Below are positions 1 to 7,029 of a stretch of DNA of 13,697 nt, in pieces; within the stretch, counting starts at the first letter, position 1, and every line of letters begins with the position of its first letter. The stretch is from positions 1 through 13,697 of the forward strand of contig CADBMU010000095.1 in NCBI GenBank assembly GCA_902795845.1, written 5' to 3'. The stretch is from an uncultured Erysipelotrichaceae bacterium. GTDB taxonomy: Bacteria; Bacillota_I; Bacilli_A; RF39; UBA660. The notes below the pieces were generated by a model. It was not told the DNA's origin. It searched no databases and worked only from the letters and a program-made list of their open reading frames with translations. A program made the position numbers and the translations under genes.

Positions 1-1
1 A

Positions 2-25
2 AAATCTACCTTTGTAGGTCTTTTT
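2..25 (+). terminator. possible intrinsic terminator for a plus-strand gene left of the window
   Basis: A short hairpin (CTAC / GTAG around a CTTT loop, extended by a U-G wobble) is followed directly by TCTTTTT on the plus strand. It could end a gene that converges from outside the left edge. On the minus strand the same hairpin is followed by A-TTTT running off the edge, so it may act in both directions. The stem is short, so this is tentative. Confidence 0.35.
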
Positions 26-87
26 GTCATGCAATAATTCATAAAAATTAAAGTTAAAATAATACTTGACTTTATTTAGATTGTCAT

Positions 88-113
88 AAAAAAGATAGAT
101 TTTAAATCTACCT
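88..113 (-). terminator. intrinsic terminator of the radical SAM / chaperonin / HD operon
   Basis: Read on the minus strand, a TAGATT / AATCTA stem with a three-base loop, extended past one mismatch by two more pairs, is followed by a run of six T. It lies about 85 bases after the stop codon of the HD-domain gene and is the first hairpin plus T-run after it. The interval 114-197 between gene and terminator is plain AT-rich sequence in which I see nothing else. The ten bases AAATCTACCT at 104-113 recur at 2-11, so the two hairpins share a segment. Confidence 0.6.
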
Positions 114-197
114 AAATACTAATTATTAAAAATTAAATTTTTTCTTTTTTATAATTGTTTAATAATTTTATTATTCATTTATAAGACATTCTGTATC

Positions 198-764
198 TTA
201 TTTTAATAATAGTAAATTTTTCTCTTGAATTTCATATTCACTGATTAAATAATGATATTTATTTGCTTGAGCATGTAAATCACTCTTTTTTAATTCAAAT
301 AATAATTTTATGTCTTCTTTTGAAAATAATTTTAATACTTTTTGGAGCTCATTTTGTTCTAATTTGCTAAAATTTAAATCATGATAAACTATTAATTTAG
401 ATACTTTATTTTTTAAATCATCAGGAATATTAAACTTATTACAGAACTTTAGAAATATTTCATTTGATTTATTCCAATGATTATAAAAATGACCAATTTT
501 ATTTTCATCTTCTTTGTAAACATAAGGTTTACCTATATCATGAAATAAAGCTGCAAGTCTTAAAGCTAAATTATTAGGAACACCATCGATTACATGAAGA
601 ATATGTTCATAAACATCATAAATGTGCCATTCGTTATTTTGATTAAATCCCTTAGATTTTTCTAATTCTGGAATTAATAGAAAAATTTCTTTTTCATGAT
701 ATTTTATTAACTCACTAGGATTATCACTCAATAAAATATTAAATAAATTTTTAACATTGTTCAT
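198..764 (-). CDS. HD-domain (HDIG-type) metal-dependent phosphohydrolase-like protein
   Basis: A stand-alone HD domain of about 188 residues. Visible metal-site candidates are His54 in YEHILH, the His75-Asp76 pair in FHDIGKP, His96 in NHW and Asp162 in KKSD. The pattern, including the late Lys-Ser-Asp, resembles the HD domain appended to many bacterial CCA-adding enzymes, but no nucleotidyltransferase head is present. By family knowledge it should be a divalent-metal phosphohydrolase acting on nucleotides or phosphoesters; the substrate cannot be told. The start is placed at the ATG at 764: a TTG nine bases upstream (773) is in frame, but the purine-rich AAGTGAG site lies directly against that TTG and is properly spaced for the ATG. 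It follows the chaperonin gene by 53 bases with no terminator between, so it is probably the last gene of that operon. Confidence 0.8.
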   Translation of the reverse strand: MNNVKNLFNILLSDNPSELIKYHEKEIFLLIPELEKSKGFNQNNEWHIYDVYEHILHVIDGVPNNLALRLAALFHDIGKPYVYKEDENKIGHFYNHWNKSNEIFLKFCNKFNIPDDLKNKVSKLIVYHDLNFSKLEQNELQKVLKLFSKEDIKLLFELKKSDLHAQANKYHYLISEYEIQEKNLLLLK

Positions 765-817
765 TTTTTTCAACTCACTTTTATAAACTATATTAATAAT
801 ATCATATCTATTTATTT

Positions 818-2335
818 TTAAATATTAAATTCATGATTCAAGTCTATATTTTTTACTTTTTCATTTATTATTAAACTGTTTGTTGTAAGTAGTAAACTTG
901 CAATAGAAATAGCACTATTTAAAGAAGATATTAATACTTTTGTAGAATCTAAAACAGTAGTGTCATCAATATTTTCAAACTTATCAGTGATAAGATTATA
1001 TACTTTTTTATAATTGCTTTTTACTATTTCATCTTTTATCTCAGTATAATCAAGCGTAGCATTATCAATTATTTTTTTAAATGGTTTTTCTAATATATTT
1101 TTTAATATAAATTTTCCATTTAATTTTTCTGCTACTTCTAAGTATGAAATGCCACCACCTAAAGATACTCCATCATCAAGTGAAAAAATAGCATTAATTG
1201 CATCATCAAAATGCATTTTAGTTTCTCGTATTTCCGTATTAGTTTTACCACCAACTTCTATTAAAGCAAGGCCATTTTCTAACATTGATTTTCTTCTTTG
1301 ATAAAATTCAATATCAAACTCATCATTTAAATCATTAATCGCTAAATTAATTTTATTTACATAATCTTTAGCATTAATATCAAAACACATAGTAGTTTTT
1401 TCTTTATTAATTTTAATTTCTTTTAAAACTCCAAAATAATAATCTTCTTTAAATATTTTAGCACCACTTATATTTGCTATATCCTGAGATATTAAAAACT
1501 TTCTAATTCCATATTCAGGATTTTTTAACAAATAAATATTTAAATCATTATCATAGTTTATGGCTAATACATTATTAATTAAATTTTCATCATAATCATC
1601 TGCTAAGATTACTAAATCTTTTTTTCTATCAAGGCACTCATTAATAATATCACTTATAATTTCTAAATCTTCTATTTTATTATTAGTTACTAAAATGTAA
1701 GGATTTTTTAACTCTATCAAATTACTATCTTTAAAAAAGTAATCACTAGCAATTATAGTATCTATTTCATAACCTTTAAAATATATGACTTTTGTACTTT
1801 CTTTGGTACCAGTAGTTATTTTTATCCCATTTTTATTTTTTATTTTAGTAGCAACTTCATAAATAATTTCTCCATATTCTCTTTTTCCTGATGAAGTAAT
1901 AGCAATACTTCTTTTTTCTTTTTCTGATGGTTTATGAGAAATATTTTTTAAATACTTAACTATTTCATTTCTTTCTTTTATTAATTCATTATTTATTTCA
2001 TATTTAGATATTCCATTATTTATTAATTTATAGGATTCTTCTATAATAGATTTTACTAAAACTAAAGAAGTAGTCGTCCCATCTCCCACTAGTTCATCAG
2101 TTTTTATTGAAGACTCTTTAAGTATTTCCAATATAGCATTGATACATAAATCATCACTTTCTACATTTCTTGCAATTGTTACACCATCATTTGTTATAAA
2201 CGTTGGTAGATCTGTTGAGGCAATAATCGAATTTGTTCCCTTTGGACCTATTGAAGATTCTACAGGATTACAAATTAAATTTACTGCTTCAATTATTATT
2301 TTATCCAAATTCTTACTTGATACGATTTTTTTCAT
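818..2335 (-). CDS. divergent GroEL-like (group I) chaperonin
   Basis: The 505 residues align along their whole length with GroEL, but distantly. Equatorial landmarks are present: SIGPKG near 28-33, NDGVTIA with Asp50 (GroEL Asp52), GDGTTT at 84-89, Asp378 in HFDDA (GroEL Asp398, the hydrolytic Asp), the GVSLGGG turn at 389-395, and LDSTKV at 462-467 with Asp463 (GroEL Asp495). The nucleotide site therefore looks intact. Oddities: it is about 40 residues shorter than GroEL; it lacks the Gly-Gly-Met tail and ends in charged, Asn-rich sequence; and apical binding residues are only partly kept (YF of the YLSPYF segment remains at 199-200, the first Tyr is Ile). No groES lies alongside. The gene overlaps the DUF4130 gene by ATGA (2332-2335), with GATGAGGT just upstream. 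It is probably a specialised paralogue, but whether the genome holds a standard groESL cannot be seen here. Confidence 0.85.
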   Translation of the reverse strand: MKKIVSSKNLDKIIIEAVNLICNPVESSIGPKGTNSIIASTDLPTFITNDGVTIARNVESDDLCINAILEILKESSIKTDELVGDGTTTSLVLVKSIIEESYKLINNGISKYEINNELIKERNEIVKYLKNISHKPSEKEKRSIAITSSGKREYGEIIYEVATKIKNKNGIKITTGTKESTKVIYFKGYEIDTIIASDYFFKDSNLIELKNPYILVTNNKIEDLEIISDIINECLDRKKDLVILADDYDENLINNVLAINYDNDLNIYLLKNPEYGIRKFLISQDIANISGAKIFKEDYYFGVLKEIKINKEKTTMCFDINAKDYVNKINLAINDLNDEFDIEFYQRRKSMLENGLALIEVGGKTNTEIRETKMHFDDAINAIFSLDDGVSLGGGISYLEVAEKLNGKFILKNILEKPFKKIIDNATLDYTEIKDEIVKSNYKKVYNLITDKFENIDDTTVLDSTKVLISSLNSAISIASLLLTTNSLIINEKVKNIDLNHEFNI

Positions 2336-3087
2336 ACCTCATCACTCATTTCTAAAATATATTTCCAATACTTTTTCGGCATAAAATTCATTCTACACCT
2401 ATCGTTTTTTCTCTCGGTTATTCCAATTGTTTTATAAAATTCTTTCCATAAATTTTCAAAATTACTTTCTTCTTCACTCAATTTAAAATTTTTGATTTTA
2501 AAATTTTCTTCATTTATTATATAGAAATTCTTTTTATCAAAAATACTATATATTTTTCTATTTACATCTTTAATAATCCAATAATCAGTATTCAATCTTT
2601 TTTTAAAATGAAGAGATAGTAAATATAAAATATTGTTAGTTGGATTTATTTCGGCATAATAAATTTCATTATCATATTTTTTAAATCGTGTAAAGCCCTT
2701 AAATTTATGGTTTTCACTGACTACATATTTACTTATTTTAATACATTCTAAAATTTCTTTAATATTTTTCATATAGATTGTTTTTTCTTTATATTTTAGT
2801 GAATAAAGAATAAATTTATAAATTAAGATTTCTTTATCCTCTTTATTAGACAAAAAGACTTTAAATACTACATTAAAATTATTATTACCAATATTTTTTA
2901 TTAAATAATCAATTATTTTATAATCTTCAATTAAATCTAATAAGCAAGTTTCGTCAAATAAACCTGGAGCGTAATCTATTTCTTTTATATTTCTAGGAAT
3001 AATTTTATTTTTAATTAATAAAATGCATAAGTAAAGAAAACTTACAAAATTATTATTATATAAATATATTTTGTTATCTTTAATCAT
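2332..3087 (-). CDS. DUF4130 protein, partner of the radical SAM DNA-modification/repair-type protein
   Basis: The 251 residues match the DUF4130 / TIGR03915 family, proteins almost always encoded beside a radical SAM protein and thought, without direct proof, to act in DNA repair or modification. Supporting segments are the start MIKDNKIYLYNNNFVSFL, a SENHKFKGFTRF block at 124-135, YYAEI at 143-147, N152 with a later LHF (159-161), LWKEFYKTIGI at 213-223, the Arg226/Asn228 pair, and the C-terminal MPKKYW at 236-241. It lacks the uracil-DNA-glycosylase-like domain that is fused to it in some proteobacteria. The ATG at 3087 overlaps the end of the radical SAM gene by eight bases and has no recognisable Shine-Dalgarno sequence, so expression probably depends on re-initiation by ribosomes finishing the upstream gene. 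The TGA stop overlaps the chaperonin start. Confidence 0.85.
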   Translation of the reverse strand: MIKDNKIYLYNNNFVSFLYLCILLIKNKIIPRNIKEIDYAPGLFDETCLLDLIEDYKIIDYLIKNIGNNNFNVVFKVFLSNKEDKEILIYKFILYSLKYKEKTIYMKNIKEILECIKISKYVVSENHKFKGFTRFKKYDNEIYYAEINPTNNILYLLSLHFKKRLNTDYWIIKDVNRKIYSIFDKKNFYIINEENFKIKNFKLSEEESNFENLWKEFYKTIGITERKNDRCRMNFMPKKYWKYILEMSDEV

Positions 3088-4291
3088 TAAATAAACACAA
3101 CTGTTTTATATTTTGTCTTTTTTCTTTTAAGTCTTCTAACATTAAACATTTTTCTATTATTTCCTTTTTAAACATTGCTTCGGAAGTATAATATTTTCCA
3201 TTACATAAAATAAAATATTTAGCTCTTTTTAAAACTATATTCATATTTTTTAAGTCTTTAAAAGTAATTTTAAAATATTTTCTTGAACTATATATTTTTT
3301 TAGCACCTTTTACTCCTACTCCAGGGATTTGTAATAATTCATCAAAACTACATGTATTTATTTCTTTTGGAAATTTTTCTAAATTTCTTAATGCCCATGT
3401 AATTTTAGGATCTATTAAAAGATTAAGATTAGGATTTTTTTCGTCAACTAAATCATTTATTTTGAATTTGTAAAAACGTAGCAACCAATCAACTTGGTAT
3501 AACCTGTTCTCTCTTTTAAGAGGAGGAGAAGCAAGTGTTGGAAGTAAATTATCTTTATTTACGGGAACATAAGCAGAATAAAATACTCTTTTTAAATTAT
3601 AAACTTTATACATTTTATCACTTTTATTTAAAATATCTAAATCTGTTTCTTTAGTAGCTCCGATAATCATTTGAGTACTTTGACCTGCTGGCACATATGC
3701 TTTACTATGATTTTTTTTAACATAAGACATAATTTTTGTAACCTTATTTTCATCTTTATTTGGTGCCAATAGTTTTAAACCATTTTGAGTAGGTAGTTCA
3801 ATATTAGCACTCATCCTATCTACTAATGCCCCAAGTTTTTTTAAAAGTATTTCACTAGTTCCAGGAATTGCTTTAACATGAATATATCCATTAAATTTAT
3901 ATTTTCTTCGAAGATCTGTTATTGCCTCAATCAAAAGATTAGTTGTATAATCTGGATTTTTGATTATCCCTGATGACAAGAATAACCCTTCAATATAATT
4001 CCTTTTATAAAAATTCATTGTCAATTCACAAATTTCTTCTTTCGTAAAAATTGCTCGTTTTATATTATTACTTTTTCTATTTGGACAATATTTACAATCA
4101 AAAATACATGCATTTGTTAAAAGAATTTTTAAAAGGGAAATACATCTTCCATCACTAGCAAAAGAATGGCATATTCCTGAAATATTGGTATTTCCAACAC
4201 CACCTCTATCTCTTTTACTTCCACTAGAAGAACATGAAGCATCATACTTAGCACTATTCGCTAATATTTTTAGTTTCTCCTTTATATTCAT
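3080..4291 (-). CDS. putative DNA modification/repair radical SAM protein with helix-hairpin-helix
   Basis: The 403 residues fit the TIGR03916 family. The radical SAM cluster motif CIFDCKYC (Cys62, Cys66, Cys69) binds the 4Fe-4S cluster that cleaves S-adenosylmethionine. Two conserved stretches precede it, a YDASCSSSGS segment (16-25) and ICHSF (40-44), with Cys20, Cys41 and Cys50 also near the N terminus. LSSGI (106-110), a PAGQSTQMIIGATKETD segment (201-217) and YSAYVPVN (238-245) are family landmarks. A helix-hairpin-helix, LLQIPGVGVKGAKKIY (319-334), suggests DNA binding. The reaction is unknown; DNA repair or base modification is inferred from the HhH domain and the DUF4130 partner. GGAAGTG lies seven bases before the ATG, and a promoter stands immediately upstream. 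This is the first gene of the four-gene operon. Confidence 0.88.
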   Translation of the reverse strand: MNIKEKLKILANSAKYDASCSSSGSKRDRGGVGNTNISGICHSFASDGRCISLLKILLTNACIFDCKYCPNRKSNNIKRAIFTKEEICELTMNFYKRNYIEGLFLSSGIIKNPDYTTNLLIEAITDLRRKYKFNGYIHVKAIPGTSEILLKKLGALVDRMSANIELPTQNGLKLLAPNKDENKVTKIMSYVKKNHSKAYVPAGQSTQMIIGATKETDLDILNKSDKMYKVYNLKRVFYSAYVPVNKDNLLPTLASPPLKRENRLYQVDWLLRFYKFKINDLVDEKNPNLNLLIDPKITWALRNLEKFPKEINTCSFDELLQIPGVGVKGAKKIYSSRKYFKITFKDLKNMNIVLKRAKYFILCNGKYYTSEAMFKKEIIEKCLMLEDLKEKRQNIKQLCLFND

Positions 4292-4309
4292 AAAATCACT
4301 TCCAAATTA

Positions 4310-4339
4310 ATTATAATACATTTGTTCGCAATGTTGCAA
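4310..4339 (-). promoter_or_regulatory. sigma-A-type promoter of the radical SAM operon
   Basis: On the minus strand, TTGCAA (4334-4339) and a perfect TATAAT (4310-4315) are separated by 18 bases, between the lepB terminator and the radical SAM start codon. The predicted transcript start, about seven bases past the -10, falls at the first base of the GGAAGTG ribosome site, giving an unusually short leader of about 12 bases. Confidence 0.6.
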
Positions 4340-4341
4340 GT

Positions 4342-4366
4342 AAAAAAATTGCCAATTTATGACAAT
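4342..4366 (-). terminator. intrinsic terminator after lepB
   Basis: Read on the minus strand, ATTGTC and GGCAAT form a six-pair stem (one wobble) around a seven-base AT loop, followed by seven T. It lies 34 bases after the lepB stop and just before the -35 of the radical SAM promoter, cleanly separating the two transcripts. Confidence 0.65.
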
Positions 4367-4400
4367 CTTAGTTAATTTGGTTTTTTGCTTTTTTATTTAA

Positions 4401-4877
4401 TTATTTTACTTTTCCAAACCTATTAAACGGAAATAAAACGAAATTAGAAACACCTAATATTTGCTTTTTACTTACTGGACCAAATGTCCTACTATCCATT
4501 GAAACTGATCTATTATCACCCATCACAAAATATTCATCATCTTTTAAATACTCTTTTGTAAAATCATTAGTATCTGAAGAGGTATAATTTTCTTTATATA
4601 ATTTATCATTTACATACAAATTACCATCTTGGCAATAAATTGAATCTCCTGGAAGTCCAATTATCCTTTTAATTACTTTTTCACTACCGATATCAACAAC
4701 AACTATATCTCCTCTTTTTATAGAAGCAAGTTTATTTAAAACCATTATCTCTTTATCTTTTAAGGTCTTATCCATTGAAGGCCCATTAACTCTAACTGGA
4801 GTTACAATAAAACTTCTTATTAAAATTACAACTATTAAAATAACGATATAAGGAATTATTTCTTTAAATTTATCCAT
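4401..4877 (-). CDS. lepB: signal peptidase I
   Basis: A membrane-anchored serine protease that removes signal peptides from exported proteins at the outer face of the cytoplasmic membrane. One N-terminal transmembrane segment spans roughly residues 8-24. The catalytic Ser34 lies in NGPSMDKTL and the general-base Lys70 in VIKRIIGLPGD, the Ser/Lys dyad of family S26. The C-terminal box MGDNRSVSMDSRTFGPV (119-135) is complete. At 158 residues it is the compact Gram-positive form (the B. subtilis Sip proteins are about 170-190). The start is the ATG at 4877, with only a weak AAGAG ribosome site before it. It is flanked by its own promoter and terminator and so appears monocistronic. Confidence 0.93.
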   Translation of the reverse strand: MDKFKEIIPYIVILIVVILIRSFIVTPVRVNGPSMDKTLKDKEIMVLNKLASIKRGDIVVVDIGSEKVIKRIIGLPGDSIYCQDGNLYVNDKLYKENYTSSDTNDFTKEYLKDDEYFVMGDNRSVSMDSRTFGPVSKKQILGVSNFVLFPFNRFGKVK

Positions 4878-4901
4878 ATTATCAACTCTTTTCTATTAAT
4901 A

Positions 4902-4930
4902 ATTCTAACATAATTTTAGATGCAAATAAA
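4902..4930 (-). promoter_or_regulatory. probable lepB promoter (extended -10)
   Basis: On the minus strand TAGAAT (4902-4907) is preceded by TG one base away, an extended -10, with a weak TTTATT (4925-4930) 17 bases upstream. Because the transporter gene ends in a terminator at 4935-4960, lepB needs a promoter in this gap, and this is the best candidate. Confidence 0.4.
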
Positions 4931-4934
4931 GTTT

Positions 4935-4960
4935 AAAAAATTCAAGTTTTACCTTGAATT
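4935..4960 (-). terminator. intrinsic terminator overlapping the end of the transporter fusion gene
   Basis: On the minus strand AATTCAAG and CTTGAATT form a perfect eight-pair stem with a GTAAAA loop, followed by further T residues. The TAA stop codon of the transporter fusion gene (4949-4951) lies in the loop, so the hairpin includes the last codons of the gene. Confidence 0.7.
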
Positions 4961-6922
4961 TATAATATTAATTATATTTTCGACTGTTTTATTTATACCA
5001 TATTTATCAACATTAAATAAAAAATCATAATTAGAAAGATTCATCCATTCTCTATTAGTATAAAATTTATAATGCTTAGCTCTTTCTTTATTTATTTTCT
5101 TAATTTTATTTAAAGCTTTATTTTTATCTAAGCCATAATATTTAACTGCCCTATTTACTTTAGATTCATCATCACTATATAAAAATATTTTTATTGTATT
5201 TTTATTATTTTTTAATATATAATCAGCACATCTTCCTACTATTACACAAGAAGATTTTTTTGCCACTTCTTGAATTACTTTTTTTTCAGCTATAAATATT
5301 CTATCATCATTATTGTTTGCATAATTTGCAGATCTTTTTGTTTCATCTACATTTTTTACATAACTTGCAGATAAACCAGATTCTTTAGCTGCAAGTGAAA
5401 TTATTTCTTTGTCATAAAATGGTATATCTAATTGCTCTGCTAAAATTTGTCCAACAAATCTTCCTCCTGAGCCATATTCTCTTGATATAGTTATAACTAT
5501 ATGTTTGTTAGAATTTTTAGAATATTCTATTTTTGTTTCTTCAATTTCTGTATTATTTTTATTGCCTAATCTTTGATATTCTGATTTTAAAATAAAAATT
5601 GTTATTATAAAGCACAAAATATCAGCTACACATCCAGCATATAAAACACCATAAATTCCCTTATTAAAAATAAAAGCAAATATTAATGATATTGGTATTA
5701 ATAAAATTATTTGACGAATAAAAGTAACTGCTGTTGATTTTACTACATGTCCAAGTGATTGAATAACTATACTAGTTGTCATTTCTAATGCATTAAGTGC
5801 AATTACAAGTAAAAAACTATGACACATCAATACTGCAAATTCCATAAACAAATTATAAGAAGCATCACTTTTTGATATAAAAATACCTGCTATTTCTCTT
5901 GGAAAGAAGAAAAATAATAAATTAAAAATAATTCCTATTGTAAAATTAATAATAAGTACTTTTCTTATTACTTCTTTTACCCTATTTTCATTACCAGCAC
6001 CATAATTAAAACCAATTATTGGTTGAGAACCAATTGAAATTCCTAAAACGGTAGATATGTATAGACTATTTATTTTAGAAATTACACCATAAACAGATAA
6101 AGGTATATCGGCACCAAACTTAGTACTTGCTCCAAGTTTTGTCATTACATTATTCATAAATACAAATAATACTAATATTGTTGCTTGGGTTATAAAAGAA
6201 GACAATCCTAGTGATAAAATTCTAAAAGATTCTCTATCTATTTTAAAGTCTTCTTTTGTTAATTTTACAGATTTAATTTTTCTTATATAAAGTATTGCTA
6301 TAATAAATGATACTACTTGGCCAATAACAGTTGCAATAGCTCCACCTTTTACACCCATATCGAATTTAAAGATAAATATTGGATCCAAAATAATATTAAT
6401 AACCGCACCTATTACAAGCATTATCATAGAATATTTTGGTGAACCATCAGCTCTTATAATACTTGCTAAAGAAGAATAAATTATCATAAAAGGAGCACCT
6501 AAAATAATTATTTTTCCATAATCTAAAGCGTAATTATAAACATTTTCTGTACATCCAAATAGATAAACTAATTTAGGTATAAAAATATAAGAAATAAGAC
6601 TTACTATTATTGCAATAATAAAAGTTAAACTAATAGCTTGCCCAACACATTTAGATGCACTTTTTTTATCATTTTCACCTAATTTAAGTGATAAATTTGC
6701 TGCTGCGCCATTACCTATCAGTCCAGATAACGCATTAAAAATAATAATCAAAGGAAATATTACATTAGTTGCAGCATTTCCAAGTGTTCCAACCCCTTTA
6801 CCAATAAAAATTTGATCAACAATATTATAAATTGAATTTATTAACATACTAATAACACATGGTATTGAAAAAGTTAATAATAATTTATTAATATCATCTT
6901 TTGCTAAATTAATACTTTTCAT
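4949..6922 (-). CDS. MATE-family transporter fused to a C-terminal cytidylate-kinase-like domain
   Basis: A 657-residue two-part protein. Residues 1 to about 450 are a MATE (multidrug and toxin extrusion) transporter with about 12 hydrophobic segments, a typical start (INKLLLTFSIPCVISMLINSIYNIVDQIFIG at about 11-41) and the second-half repeat containing GSQPIIGFNYGAGN (298-311). MATE proteins export cationic drugs or metabolites using Na+ or H+ gradients. After a polar linker (about 451-472), residues 473-657 form a domain of the cytidylate-kinase-like group (PF13189 type): ITISREYGSGGR (477-488) as its phosphate loop, IPFYDKEII (500-508) and VIVGRCADYIL (560-570). The kinase part should lie in the cytoplasm. 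AAAGGTGAG sits four bases before the ATG at 6922. The frame is continuous, so the fusion is not a simple overlap. The substrate and the role of the kinase part are unknown. Confidence 0.87.
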   Translation of the reverse strand: MKSINLAKDDINKLLLTFSIPCVISMLINSIYNIVDQIFIGKGVGTLGNAATNVIFPLIIIFNALSGLIGNGAAANLSLKLGENDKKSASKCVGQAISLTFIIAIIVSLISYIFIPKLVYLFGCTENVYNYALDYGKIIILGAPFMIIYSSLASIIRADGSPKYSMIMLVIGAVINIILDPIFIFKFDMGVKGGAIATVIGQVVSFIIAILYIRKIKSVKLTKEDFKIDRESFRILSLGLSSFITQATILVLFVFMNNVMTKLGASTKFGADIPLSVYGVISKINSLYISTVLGISIGSQPIIGFNYGAGNENRVKEVIRKVLIINFTIGIIFNLLFFFFPREIAGIFISKSDASYNLFMEFAVLMCHSFLLVIALNALEMTTSIVIQSLGHVVKSTAVTFIRQIILLIPISLIFAFIFNKGIYGVLYAGCVADILCFIITIFILKSEYQRLGNKNNTEIEETKIEYSKNSNKHIVITISREYGSGGRFVGQILAEQLDIPFYDKEIISLAAKESGLSASYVKNVDETKRSANYANNNDDRIFIAEKKVIQEVAKKSSCVIVGRCADYILKNNKNTIKIFLYSDDESKVNRAVKYYGLDKNKALNKIKKINKERAKHYKFYTNREWMNLSNYDFLFNVDKYGINKTVENIINIINSR

Positions 6923-6960
6923 TTTCTCACCTTTTCTAACTTAATTTACAAAGCTTGTTC

Positions 6961-6989
6961 ATTATAGCACAATAAAAATTTTTTCGTAA
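6961..6989 (-). promoter_or_regulatory. promoter of the transporter fusion gene
   Basis: A perfect TATAAT (6961-6966) with an upstream TGC, making an extended -10, and a weak TTACGA -35 (6984-6989) at 17 bases. The expected leader is about 30 bases and leaves the AAAGGTGAG ribosome site intact. Confidence 0.6.
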
Positions 6990-6999
6990 GTTTTTTTAT

Positions 7000-7027
7000 A
7001 AAAAAAATACACATTTTGTTGTGTATT
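7000..7027 (-). terminator. intrinsic terminator of the nusB-spoIVB run
   Basis: On the minus strand AATACACA and TGTGTATT form a perfect eight-pair stem around a six-base loop, directly followed by a T-run. It begins three bases after the spoIVB stop codon and is the strongest terminator in the window. Confidence 0.85.
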
Positions 7028-7029
7028 AA

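Noticed and set aside
2139..2384. Plus-strand open frame of 81 codons across the chaperonin start
   Set aside because: It lies antisense to the well-supported GroEL-like and DUF4130 genes and resembles no protein family; it is a shadow of AT-rich coding sequence.
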